From NCBI GenBank assembly GCA_002840535.1, contig PHBH01000011.1:1-64000 (forward strand): a DNA stretch of 64,000 bases, read 5' to 3'. Positions 34,218-42,741 of the stretch are shown here, in pieces (positions within the stretch are counted from its first letter, which is position 1; each line of letters begins with the position of its first letter). The notes under the pieces are model-generated. The model was not told where the DNA came from and ran no database searches. It worked only from the letters and a program-made list of their open reading frames with translations. Source of the stretch: Deltaproteobacteria bacterium HGW-Deltaproteobacteria-15. Lineage in GTDB: Bacteria > Desulfobacterota > DSM-4660 > Desulfatiglandales > HGW-15. Both the position numbers and the translations under genes were made by a program.

Positions 34218-36379
34218 CAGAAACGCGGGTCTACATTTCGGGCATGGGGGTGGTCAGCTGCCTGGGAACAGGGGTCCTGGAGACCACGGATGCTATCCGA
34301 AAGGGATTGAGTGGTCTGGGGCCGCTGACTCTTTTCCCGATCGCTTGTACCGATCCTGCCGGGCAGGTATCCGGATTGTTTCAAACGGAGGCTGTTCCGA
34401 GAACCCATCAACTCGCCCGTCTTGCAGCGGATCAGGCCATGGCCGCATCCGACGACGGAACGGTCGATGCGATTGTCCTGGGAACCACCACCGGGGGAAT
34501 GGCGACGACCGAGGAACTCCTGGAAAAGAAGAAGGACGATCCGAGATTGTTTCGCCACCATTCCGCAGCATCGGTAGCAGAGGATCTTGCGCGGAGATAC
34601 CGGTGCAAGGGGCCGGCTATTACGATTTGCACGGCCTGTTCCTCCGGCGCAGTCGCCATAAAGCTTGCCTTGGAAATGCTGCGGGCCGGCCTCGCAGAAC
34701 GGGTCCTTGCGGGCGGGGCGGACTCCTTGTGCCGTCTGACCTATTACGGGTTCAAGTCCCTGCAGCTCATCGATCCTGAAGGATCCCGTCCCCTGGACAA
34801 GGACCGGCGCGGCATGTCCCTTTCAGAAGGCGCAGCCATGCTGCTCCTGTCCTCTAACCGACCGGACAACGCGATGGCTGAACTCCTTGGGGCAGGATTG
34901 TCCTGTGACGCTTATCACCCGGTTAAACCGCATCCCAATGGCAGGGGCGCCCTGGCCGCCATGCGAGCAGCCATACGCGATGCCGGGATTTCAGAATCCG
35001 ATATCGACTACATCAACCTCCACGGGACGGGCACACCCGACAACGATCTCTCCGAAGCCGAAGCTATTCGTTCCCTGTTTCCCGATGAGAAACCCTCGAT
35101 GTCTTCCGTAAAAGGGGGATTCGGTCATTCCCTGGCCGCTGCAGGGGCGATAGAAACAGTGGTTTCGGCCATCAGCATCTCCAACAATCTCATTCCTGCC
35201 AACGTAGGATGCACTCTTCCAGATGCGGGTCTCAAGTTGAACCCGGTCATGAAACCTACCGGTAAACCTGTCGACTGTGTGCTGTCGAATTCTTTTGGTT
35301 TTGGGGGAAACAACGCCTCGGTGGTCATCGGCGGACCCGGAAAGCACCGCTCCCCCGCCCCTTTTTTGGAAATGGAGCCTATGGCCGTTCTCGGTTACGC
35401 ATGCCTGACAGGGGCGGGAGATACCAAGAGCACCGTGGCCTCTCTTCTGGCTGGAAGGGGCTGCAAAGGCGCGCTGCCTCTTCAGGAAATATCAAGAAAT
35501 CTTTCATCACAAGTCGTTCGCAGGCTGAAGCGTTTGCCCCGGCTGGCGCTGTCACTGGCAATTGCGGCCCATGGAAATTCAGGGCGGGCTGTCCCCCCCT
35601 CTTCCGTCTTTCTGGGCACCGGTTGGGGGGCGCTCTCGGAGACCTGTGATTTTCTCGCCGGTCTTTTTGAAACCGGCGGCCGGTTCCCGAGTCCTACAGA
35701 CTTTGTAGGGTCTGTTCACAACGGGCCTGCGGGCCAGGTCGCTCTCCATTTTCAATCCACCGGCTTCAACATCACCACCAGCGGCGGGGATCAGTCCTTT
35801 GAACAGGCCCTCATGGCCGCTCACCTTCTCACACGGGGCGGCGATGACAGCTCGTTTGTCATGGGGGCGGACGAATCCCATCCCATCCTGTCCAAATGTT
35901 TCGACGAATCCGTCTTGACTGACGAAACCCTTTCCGATGGAGGCGGCGCCTTTTGTCTGGGGAAAGGGAACGGCGAGCCGGGTTTATACATCCGGCTCAG
36001 CTTTTATGAAAACGTGGAGAACAACCCTGAGGTGATTTCATCCCTCACAGGACGGTTGGGCGGCCCGGACCGGATAAAGAGTGCTTACGGAGCCGTTCTT
36101 ACGGGAATGCCCGGGGCCTGCCGGAGAGAAGGGGAGGAACAGCTCCAGCGGTTCCTTTCCCTGGCGGCATTTGAGAACCCCGTGATCGATTATCGAAGGC
36201 TGGCAGGCGAATTTGCATCTTCGTCGGCGGTTGCGGCTGTCCTGGCGGCCGGATTCATGGAGGAGGGGAAGATCCCCGGGCCGCTCTGCAGCGGCCAACC
36301 GCTCCCCCTGGACGGAAAAGGCGTGCTGGTCCTTGGGCTGGGTAAATTTGTCACGGCAGTGGAAGTGTTCAGAAGATGA
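34214..36379 (+). CDS. Ketosynthase fused to a cysteine-less ketosynthase-like (chain-length-factor-like) domain
   Basis: 721 residues, TTG start overlapping ACP 2. Residues 1-390: FabF-like ketosynthase with Cys142 in CTACSSGA, His270 in LHGTGTPDND and His305 in GGFGHSLAAAG. Residues 395-721: a second thiolase-type half with GYACLTGAGD and FLGTGWGALSE. It also has GFNITTSGGDQSF, where the nucleophilic Cys is missing. In aryl polyene and type II polyketide systems the ketosynthase and chain-length factor are separate subunits that dimerise; here a single chain seems to carry both. The C-terminal half is short of a full ketosynthase. The next gene overlaps as ATGA. Confidence 0.85.
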   Translation: MTETRVYISGMGVVSCLGTGVLETTDAIRKGLSGLGPLTLFPIACTDPAGQVSGLFQTEAVPRTHQLARLAADQAMAASDDGTVDAIVLGTTTGGMATTEELLEKKKDDPRLFRHHSAASVAEDLARRYRCKGPAITICTACSSGAVAIKLALEMLRAGLAERVLAGGADSLCRLTYYGFKSLQLIDPEGSRPLDKDRRGMSLSEGAAMLLLSSNRPDNAMAELLGAGLSCDAYHPVKPHPNGRGALAAMRAAIRDAGISESDIDYINLHGTGTPDNDLSEAEAIRSLFPDEKPSMSSVKGGFGHSLAAAGAIETVVSAISISNNLIPANVGCTLPDAGLKLNPVMKPTGKPVDCVLSNSFGFGGNNASVVIGGPGKHRSPAPFLEMEPMAVLGYACLTGAGDTKSTVASLLAGRGCKGALPLQEISRNLSSQVVRRLKRLPRLALSLAIAAHGNSGRAVPPSSVFLGTGWGALSETCDFLAGLFETGGRFPSPTDFVGSVHNGPAGQVALHFQSTGFNITTSGGDQSFEQALMAAHLLTRGGDDSSFVMGADESHPILSKCFDESVLTDETLSDGGGAFCLGKGNGEPGLYIRLSFYENVENNPEVISSLTGRLGGPDRIKSAYGAVLTGMPGACRREGEEQLQRFLSLAAFENPVIDYRRLAGEFASSSAVAAVLAAGFMEEGKIPGPLCSGQPLPLDGKGVLVLGLGKFVTAVEVFRR

Positions 36380-37725
36380 AAGTCCTCCTCGTGTCAGCCA
36401 ACACTCACAAGGATCCCTACCCGGTTTATCCTCTCGGACTGGACTATGTTGCAGCGGCCATTGCCGGCGATCATGAAGTGCAAATCGCCGATATGAATGG
36501 ACCGGGCGGAGTCGAATCGCTTGGGGAAACGATCCGGGGATTTTCGCCGGATGTGGTCGGCGTCTCTTTGCGGAACATCGACAATACGGACGTGGAGGAT
36601 CCGATTGGATTTATGGGATCCTATCGCGACCTTGTCCAGGCGATTCGCAACCATTCCGAGGCGCTCCTTGTCCTGGGGGGCAGCGGCTTTACGATAAACC
36701 CCGAGCCTTTCATGGATGGTCTGAAAGCGGATTATGGGGTTCTTGGCGAGGGCGAACGACTGGGCCTGCTCCTCGATGCAATCGAAAACCACAAGGATGC
36801 AGCGGCAATCCCCGGTGTGGTCATGCCCGGTCTTCGCAAACCCCTTCCCGGGCCGTGGGGAGAAGAGTTTCATCGAGGTTTCTGCAAGGACCGGCCCCAC
36901 GTCGAATTCTACCTGAGAAGAGGGGGAATGCTGAATCTGCAAACCAAGCGGGGGTGCGGTTACAGATGCATCTACTGCACCTATCCCCACATCGAAGGTC
37001 GAGCCAAGCGTTTTGTCGCCCCGGAGAAGGTGGCGGATACCGCACTTCAGCTGCAGGCCGCCGGAGCAAGATATTTTTTCATTACCGATTCAGTCTTCAA
37101 TTCGGATTTCCCGCATAACCTCGCTGTGGCCCGGGCATTCAGGAAAGCGGGAGTATCGATCCCCTGGGGGGCGTATTTCATGCCGGTCGGGCCTCCTCCG
37201 AATTACTTCCGGCTCATGGCGGAAGCGGGATTGACCCATGTCGAGTTCGGCACCGAGTCCTTGTCCGACCGAGTGCTTTCCTCCTATCAAAAGCCCTTCA
37301 AGGCTCAGGAAGTCATTGATGCGCATCAGGAGGCCGTGGATGCAGGTCTGCATGTGGCCCACTTCTTCCTGCTGGGGGGCCCCGGCGAGACTTCCGGCAC
37401 CCTGGAAGAGACGCTGGGAGGTGTCGAAAAGCTCAAGAAATCGGTCCTGTTCTTCTTCTGCGGCATGCGCATTTACCCGAACACAAAGCTGTTCGGTCTC
37501 GCCCTCGAGGAGGGACAGATCTCGAACACCGGGAACGTCATGGAACCCGTATTCTATCGTTCCCCCCACATCGATGCCGCTGAGATCCTTCGCCGGGTGA
37601 AAAGTCAGGGGGGAGGGCGGATCAACTGGGTTGTAGGATCGGGCGGCCGGAAAACCGCGAAGACGATCGAGAGACTGTACGAACGGGGGCATACCGGGCC
37701 TTTGTGGGAACATCTCGTTCGATAA
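36376..37725 (+). CDS. Cobalamin-binding radical SAM enzyme 3
   Basis: 449 residues; ATG overlaps the ketosynthase stop (ATGA). N-terminal domain (1-150) has VLLVSANTHKDPYPVYPLGL, VVGVSLRNIDNTD and LLVLGGSGFTINP, the layout of B12-binding radical SAM enzymes. Cluster cysteines: CGYRCIYC (194, 198, 201). Then FFITDSVFNSDF, HVEFGTESLSDRVL, FFLLGGPGETSGTLEE. From memory, a similar family is annotated as a lipid-biosynthesis B12/radical SAM protein in databases; that needs checking. Translational coupling to the fused ketosynthase and ACP 2 strongly suggests it acts on the growing or finished chain. Confidence 0.88.
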   Translation: MKVLLVSANTHKDPYPVYPLGLDYVAAAIAGDHEVQIADMNGPGGVESLGETIRGFSPDVVGVSLRNIDNTDVEDPIGFMGSYRDLVQAIRNHSEALLVLGGSGFTINPEPFMDGLKADYGVLGEGERLGLLLDAIENHKDAAAIPGVVMPGLRKPLPGPWGEEFHRGFCKDRPHVEFYLRRGGMLNLQTKRGCGYRCIYCTYPHIEGRAKRFVAPEKVADTALQLQAAGARYFFITDSVFNSDFPHNLAVARAFRKAGVSIPWGAYFMPVGPPPNYFRLMAEAGLTHVEFGTESLSDRVLSSYQKPFKAQEVIDAHQEAVDAGLHVAHFFLLGGPGETSGTLEETLGGVEKLKKSVLFFFCGMRIYPNTKLFGLALEEGQISNTGNVMEPVFYRSPHIDAAEILRRVKSQGGGRINWVVGSGGRKTAKTIERLYERGHTGPLWEHLVR

Positions 37726-37742
37726 GATAGCGGCCTGAAGAG

Positions 37743-37905
37743 CGGCTCTCGCCCGCCTGTCCCGCGCCGCGGGGCTTCGCTAGAGACCGCTGAGTCACAG
37801 GGGAAAAGAGCGACAGGATAAGCTCCAGCCCGGAAGGGCAAACTATCGGGTATCGCCGGTTTTGGAAACTCCCGGCGGCTCTGTGGGCTCTGTGAGAGAA
37901 AAATG
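37743..37905. repeat. CTCTGTGAGAG-type dispersed element, extended copy
   Basis: It begins CTCTCGCCCGCCTGTCCCGC, runs through GCTTCGCTAGAG, and ends GGCTCTGTGGGCTCTGTGAG (about 37882-37901). Same ends as copies at 6784, 25496 and 29665 but with an inserted core. Lies between radical SAM enzyme 3 and the FabZ-like dehydratase. Confidence 0.55.
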
Positions 37906-37947
37906 CAGGCTCTATTCCTGCCGGTTCCCCGAAAGGAGTTGCCCGAT

Positions 37948-38301
37948 ATGTGGTATGAGGTGGGGAGGACTGGACAATTGGACTCATCTGTGTTATTCGC
38001 AGAAATCCGGGTCCCGGCGGATTCGCCCTGGTTTTGCGGACATTTTCCCGGAGAACCGATACTTCCGGGAATCGCGCAACTGGGAATGGTCTATGACGCC
38101 ATTGCTCGTTCAGACGATCGGAAGCTCTCGATCAAGAGCGTGAGCCGGGTAAGATTCAAGCAGGCTATCAGGCCTGACGATCACCTGAGGATCACTGCCG
38201 CTCCAAGAAGAGATGAGACCGACTCTTACAACTTCCGCATCATGATTGAGGAAGCAGTGGTTTGCAGCGGGGTGATGACGCTTCGGGAAGCGCAGGGTTA
38301 A
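37948..38301 (+). CDS. FabZ/FabA-like 3-hydroxyacyl-ACP dehydratase
   Basis: 117 residues from the ATG at 37948 (AAAGGAG nine bases upstream). Catalytic block GHFPGEPILPGIAQLGM with His32, as in FabZ/FabA. Short of the usual 140 residues but the hotdog core seems whole (KSVSRVRFKQAIRPDDHLRI). It could be a dehydratase or an isomerase; only one catalytic His is clear. Second of three dehydratase types in the cluster. Confidence 0.82.
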   Translation: MWYEVGRTGQLDSSVLFAEIRVPADSPWFCGHFPGEPILPGIAQLGMVYDAIARSDDRKLSIKSVSRVRFKQAIRPDDHLRITAAPRRDETDSYNFRIMIEEAVVCSGVMTLREAQG

Positions 38302-38482
38302 CAGACGAACAACCACCCGTGTGAGTGAATCCTGTATGATGGGTAGAGCGAAGCGAGCCCCGTGATGCAGGATCATGAGAGAGGACGCAAGTTTCAAAAC
38401 GATGGGTTTCGCTTCGCTCCACCCGTCAAACAAGATGGCGGCCGCAACGTGCGGATCTATTCAAGCACAGCAAGGGGGAGTC

Positions 38483-38773
38483 ATGATGTCCACGAAAGCG
38501 AGTATTGACGACTTAATTCTTCGTGTCGCGGAAATCATCATCCAGGAGTTGAAATTGGAGGATGTTACGCCGGAGAAATTTGATCCTGAAATCGATCTGG
38601 TCGACGAAGTGGGAGTCGACAGCATGGATCTGGCAACCGTGGCCCTGGTCCTGCAGGATGAGTTTGGGATCAGGATCGATGAAGACGACTATCCAAAACT
38701 TACAAATATCCGGCTGATCGCGGAAAACATCATGCAGAAGCTGAACGATAGATCCGAGATAAAAGCCGCTTAG
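38483..38773 (+). CDS. Acyl carrier protein 3
   Basis: 96 residues from the ATG at 38483 (GGGGGAGTC upstream). Attachment motif VGVDSMDLATVA. Helical, acidic, ends NIMQKLNDRSEIKAA. It precedes the two paired radical SAM genes, so it may carry their substrate. The upstream frame extension to 38375 lacks an SD and is not used. Confidence 0.9.
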   Translation: MMSTKASIDDLILRVAEIIIQELKLEDVTPEKFDPEIDLVDEVGVDSMDLATVALVLQDEFGIRIDEDDYPKLTNIRLIAENIMQKLNDRSEIKAA

Positions 38774-39003
38774 CTTTCCGTACCTGAAAACCCATTCATG
38801 AATTGCCTCTCTTACGAAGCGAGAAATCCCTTGCGGAGCGTTGTCCCGAAATAAAGTGAGGGAACTCCCTGATTGAAGGAGATCCTTCGGTTCGCTGATG
38901 ACGGCCGCTTCTGCAATTCGGTTCTCTCCCGGATTTATCCGAGCCTTTCAAGGGGCTGCATGAGCGGAGGATGGGGTACGCGCATTGGATTGGAGAAGGG
39001 AAC

Positions 39004-40101
39004 ATGGATCTCCTTAGAACGAATCGAGCCTGCGCCAAGGACCGCCACATCGACAAGCACTGGAGATTTTCGGAGATACTGACGGATCAGGCGATACGGG
39101 AACGGTGGGAAAAAGTGCGAAAATACTTTTTCCTTCGCGAGTCGACCTATGACATGACCAATCGGTGCAACGTCAGGTGTGAAGGCTGCTATTATTATGA
39201 AGGGGAGAAGCAGTTCGCAACGGAAAACAAAGATCCGGATGCATGGAAAAAGCTGATGCAGTCGGAGAAAGCCAGGGGGATCACCTATGTCGTTCTCGCC
39301 GGAGCCGAGCCTTCCCTGGTCCCGGAGCTCTGTGGAGTCTGTTTCGAGGAAATGCCTCTGGGTGCGATCGCGTCCAACGGGCTGAAATTCATCCCCCGCT
39401 CCGTCAACTATCGAATTCACCTCTCGGTCTGGGGAAACGATGCAACGAGTCGGAAGATCCGGCATGCAGGGGAGATGCTTCGCAGACAGGTGGAGAATTA
39501 CAGCGGGGATCCCCGGGCGGTCTTTGTGTACACCTTCACTCGGGAGAATATCGATCAGGTCCGCGAGGTAGCCGACTCACTTGTCGAAAACGGCTGTCGT
39601 CTCACCTTCAACGTTTTTTCGGCTCCGGTCGGCTATGACGGACCACTGCGCCATACCCCGGCTTCTCTCGCGGAAACCCGAAAGGCCATGGTCGACCTGC
39701 TCTCGATCTACCCGGATCATGTCCTTTTCTCTCACTATTCTGCGGTGGCTCACACGCATCGGCAGAGTTTGCACAATCTTTATTCCTGTTTGTACCCACG
39801 CGTGAACCCTTCTTCCGATCCGGGGCTGGGCCGGTCTTTCAGGCAGTACCGCACCGATCTGACATGGGACAGAAGCGCTTCCTGCTGTGTTCCTGATACC
39901 GACTGCGCGGATTGCCGGCATTATGCCTCGGGCAGCGCAGTGGTTACCGCTCGAATGTTCCGCCATGCTACGGACCCTGAAACGTTCAAGGCCTGGCTCG
40001 ACTACGCAGACACCTATCTCGCTGTCTGGGTCATGGGATATGACAAGAGTCCTAACCTTTCCCATCATTTTGTTGCACCGCCGGGACATGGAGTCCTTTG
40101 A
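39004..40101 (+). CDS. Radical SAM enzyme with C-terminal cysteine cluster, paralogue A
   Basis: 365 residues from the ATG at 39004 (GGAGAAGGGAAC upstream). No cobalamin domain. Radical SAM motif NRCNVRCEGC (Cys55, Cys59, Cys62), AGAEPSLVPEL and FNVFSAPVGYDG. Near the C-terminus SCCVPDTDCADC gives a CC-x5-C-x2-C set, suggesting an auxiliary iron-sulphur cluster like those of SPASM/twitch enzymes. It shares order and motifs with the protein at 40333-41331. Substrate unknown; neighbouring ACP 3 suggests a carrier-bound lipid. Confidence 0.85.
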   Translation: MDLLRTNRACAKDRHIDKHWRFSEILTDQAIRERWEKVRKYFFLRESTYDMTNRCNVRCEGCYYYEGEKQFATENKDPDAWKKLMQSEKARGITYVVLAGAEPSLVPELCGVCFEEMPLGAIASNGLKFIPRSVNYRIHLSVWGNDATSRKIRHAGEMLRRQVENYSGDPRAVFVYTFTRENIDQVREVADSLVENGCRLTFNVFSAPVGYDGPLRHTPASLAETRKAMVDLLSIYPDHVLFSHYSAVAHTHRQSLHNLYSCLYPRVNPSSDPGLGRSFRQYRTDLTWDRSASCCVPDTDCADCRHYASGSAVVTARMFRHATDPETFKAWLDYADTYLAVWVMGYDKSPNLSHHFVAPPGHGVL

Positions 40102-40189
40102 CCCGGAGCCCGGCTGTTCGTGGAGAGCGGCATCATGTCTCTCACGAGCAGGTTGTCATCTCGGCTGAAGGGAGAGATCTGACTTGCAT

Positions 40190-40310
40190 GGCAAGTCATC
40201 CTGAGCAAAGCGAAGGATCTCTTTGCGTCAGGAAAAGATCCCTCACTGCGTTCGGGACAATGCTTCGCATTGGATTTCTCCCCCGGTCCGCCGGGGTCGA
40301 AATGAAAGAA
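40190..40310. repeat. GTCATCCTGAGC-type dispersed repeat (degenerate)
   Basis: Contains GTCATCCTGAGCAAAGCGAA (40195 on) and a facing GATCCCTCACTGCGTTCGGG. This kind of repeat is common between genes in many Gram-negative genomes. It lies in the 231-base gap between the paired radical SAM genes. Confidence 0.45.
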
Positions 40311-40332
40311 AGAATTTCAGAAGAGGCGCGAA

Positions 40333-41331
40333 ATGAAGACGGTCAATTCACTACTTGATCCGCAATGGTATGAGCGCTACAAACGCATATCGAAGCTCAA
40401 CATCCGCAGCTCTATCTACGATGTGACCAATCGATGCAATTTGCGCTGTAAAGGCTGTTTTTTTTATTCCTCGGGGGAGCATAGGGCGGCCGAGGAGGAG
40501 ACGGACATCAGGAAGTGGGAAACGTTTATAGACAAGGAAAAGCAGCGCGGGGTGAACCTCGCCATCCTGATCGGCGGAGAACCGACGCTTTGTCTGGACC
40601 GGGTGGAAGCCTTCTACAAACGGCTGCCGACATTTTGCGCCACCAATGGGTTGATCCGGGTTCCGAGGGACCGATTTCCCGACATGATGGTCGGCATATC
40701 GCTGTGGGGAGATGAGGAGGACGAAAGGATCCTGCGAGGGAAACCCACCTTCTCTATTTCCAGCAAGAATTATGAAGGGGATCGATTCGCCTATTATCTC
40801 TACACCCTCACTCCCAAGCAGATCGGGAAAATAGACCGGGTCATACGAAGAATCAGAGATGCCGGTCTCAAGGTCCACATGCAGTTGCTCTCCAATGATG
40901 AGGGAGTGGACGGCTTCTATTGGAAACCGGAGGAACTGTCCGCCATACGCTTCGAAATGGACGAAATGCTCGACAAATACCCGGATGCCGTCATTTCCTC
41001 CCGGTACTATCACGAGGTCATCACCACAGGAAAGATGTTCGGGAGATCCTTTGGCTGGAACGAATGCCCGTCGGTCACTCAACCCCTGGACAAACGCAAT
41101 CCCTCTCCCAAACGGTTGATTGATTTTATCCGGTGGTCTTCCGACCTCAAGACAATGCATCGCTGCTGCACTTCCGAAACCCGGGACTGCTCGACATGCA
41201 AAGACGGCGCTGCGCACATGAGCTGGATCATGGTGAACAAGCGGGCCCACATCCGCACGACCGAGGACCTGCAGAACTGGATAGAGGTCTATGAGATGTT
41301 TGCAAAGCTCTATCAGTTTATCCCATGGTAG
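40333..41331 (+). CDS. Radical SAM enzyme with C-terminal cysteine cluster, paralogue B
   Basis: 332 residues; AGAGG upstream of ATG. Motif NRCNLRCKGC (Cys35, Cys39, Cys42) followed by GGEPTLCLDRVE and CATNGLIRVP. C-terminal HRCCTSETRDCSTC is a CC-x6-C-x2-C set matching paralogue A. The N-terminus is shorter than A. Both share WYERYKR-like/WEKVRKY entry helices. Two similar enzymes side by side suggest consecutive or heteromeric action. The stop codon directly abuts an inserted 128-bp repeat. Confidence 0.85.
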   Translation: MKTVNSLLDPQWYERYKRISKLNIRSSIYDVTNRCNLRCKGCFFYSSGEHRAAEEETDIRKWETFIDKEKQRGVNLAILIGGEPTLCLDRVEAFYKRLPTFCATNGLIRVPRDRFPDMMVGISLWGDEEDERILRGKPTFSISSKNYEGDRFAYYLYTLTPKQIGKIDRVIRRIRDAGLKVHMQLLSNDEGVDGFYWKPEELSAIRFEMDEMLDKYPDAVISSRYYHEVITTGKMFGRSFGWNECPSVTQPLDKRNPSPKRLIDFIRWSSDLKTMHRCCTSETRDCSTCKDGAAHMSWIMVNKRAHIRTTEDLQNWIEVYEMFAKLYQFIPW

Positions 41332-41459
41332 CGCGGGTTGCTGAAAAACGCCCATCTGCGGCGTTGCCCTCATCCCGCGTCGTTGCGGCGTACAGGAAGT
41401 ACGCCTCACTCCTCGGGACGTCGGGCGCCTTGCATCCGGGCATTTTTGAGCAACCCGCG
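41332..41459 (-). repeat. 128-bp palindromic element, copy 2
   Basis: Terminal inverted repeats CGCGGGTTGCT and AGCAACCCGCG. The reverse complement matches copy 1 (23768-23894) along its length, including GCCGCAACGACGCGGGATG. It starts one base after a TAG stop and ends 26 bases before a ketosynthase ATG. Confidence 0.85.
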
Positions 41460-41485
41460 AACAATTTTTTGAGAATTTAATAGAT

Positions 41486-42736
41486 ATGTCATCAAAGAAA
41501 CCGGTCATTGTCGGCTATGACGCCGTTTCACCCCTGGGAACGGACATGGAGACCCAGTGGACAAAGGCGGTCAGAGGGGAAAGCGGCATCTCGAACCTCA
41601 CGCGATTTGAGCTGACAGAGGGGTTCCCTGTTCGCATCGCCGGCCAGGTGGACGAAATCGACGTCGCTCCCTACCCTTTTCTGAGCCCCCGAAAGCTGGC
41701 GCTGTGGCCCTCCCCTATTTTCAAGTATGCCATGCTCGTGGTTCATCGGGCTCTCCAAAAAAGCTCCATTGAAATCTCCCCCGAGTTGTCGCCGAGAGTT
41801 GCCGTGACCTTCAGCTCGGCGGTGGGAGGACAGGATGCGGTTCTCAAGGCAGACCGGCGAATGATCGCTGAGAACAAGCTGCCTCCTCCCTACACCAATC
41901 CGAATTCCTGCATCAATATGGTCGGCGGCAAGGTATCGATTCTCACCAATGCCACCGGTCCGATCACCTCGCCGGTCTCCGCCTGCGCCACCGGGGTTGC
42001 TTCGATGATCATTGGAGCGATGCTCCTGGAGCGGGACCAGGCCGATGTGGTCATTTGCGGGGCGGTTGATTTCCCGCTGGTGGAGCCCATCGTTGCCGGG
42101 TTCGCCACCATGAATGGGGCCTACTGCTCCAAACATTCGGATGGCCCTGACGAGGCGAGGACGGCCTGTCGCCCCTTTTCCGCTGACCGAAGGGGTTTTA
42201 TCGTCTCCGAGGGCGCGGGCTGCGTCATCATCGCTTCCGAGCAGTTCGCCGCCGCCCATGGGCTGGACTATCAGATCGAAATCGCCGGATGGAGCATGAC
42301 CTCGGATGCCCATCACTTCGTTGCGCCCCATCTGAAGACGGTGACCCGCTGCATCGCACAGTCTATCGAAGACTCGGGAATATCAGCGCGCGATATCGAT
42401 GCGGTCAGCGCACATGCCGCATCCACAAAGGTGGGCGACAAGGTGGAGCACGATGCTTTGAAGGCCGTATTCGGCGACGCCGTGCCGCCGGTTTCGGCGA
42501 ACAAATCCTTCATCGGCCACGCCATGGGCGCCTCCAGCGCAGTGGAATCCATTTTTGCCATGCAAGGGATGCTGAACTCCATTTTACTGCCGACGATCAA
42601 TTATTCGCCGGACCCGGAAATCACCTTGGATTGCGTGCCCGAGGGCGCCCGTCGTGTGGATCAGGAGTATGTTTTGAAGAACTCCTTCGGCTTCGGCGGC
42701 TTCAACGCGTGCATTGTTTTTCATAGATTGGCCTAA
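41486..42736 (+). CDS. Beta-ketoacyl-ACP synthase, complete triad
   Basis: 416 residues. Cys167 in VSACATGVA, His in SAHAASTKVGD (about 304) and GHAMGASSAVE (about 338). Full length for FabF. SD is weak. The next gene, another ketosynthase, begins six bases after the stop. These two share motif order but differ near the active site (SACATG against GACASG), so they are not recent duplicates. Confidence 0.9.
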   Translation: MSSKKPVIVGYDAVSPLGTDMETQWTKAVRGESGISNLTRFELTEGFPVRIAGQVDEIDVAPYPFLSPRKLALWPSPIFKYAMLVVHRALQKSSIEISPELSPRVAVTFSSAVGGQDAVLKADRRMIAENKLPPPYTNPNSCINMVGGKVSILTNATGPITSPVSACATGVASMIIGAMLLERDQADVVICGAVDFPLVEPIVAGFATMNGAYCSKHSDGPDEARTACRPFSADRRGFIVSEGAGCVIIASEQFAAAHGLDYQIEIAGWSMTSDAHHFVAPHLKTVTRCIAQSIEDSGISARDIDAVSAHAASTKVGDKVEHDALKAVFGDAVPPVSANKSFIGHAMGASSAVESIFAMQGMLNSILLPTINYSPDPEITLDCVPEGARRVDQEYVLKNSFGFGGFNACIVFHRLA

Positions 42737-42741
42737 AAAAA

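Noticed and set aside
40351..41508. 385-codon minus-strand frame
   Set aside because: Opposite radical SAM paralogue B, whose cysteine motifs are unmistakable; the minus frame starts inside the palindromic repeat.
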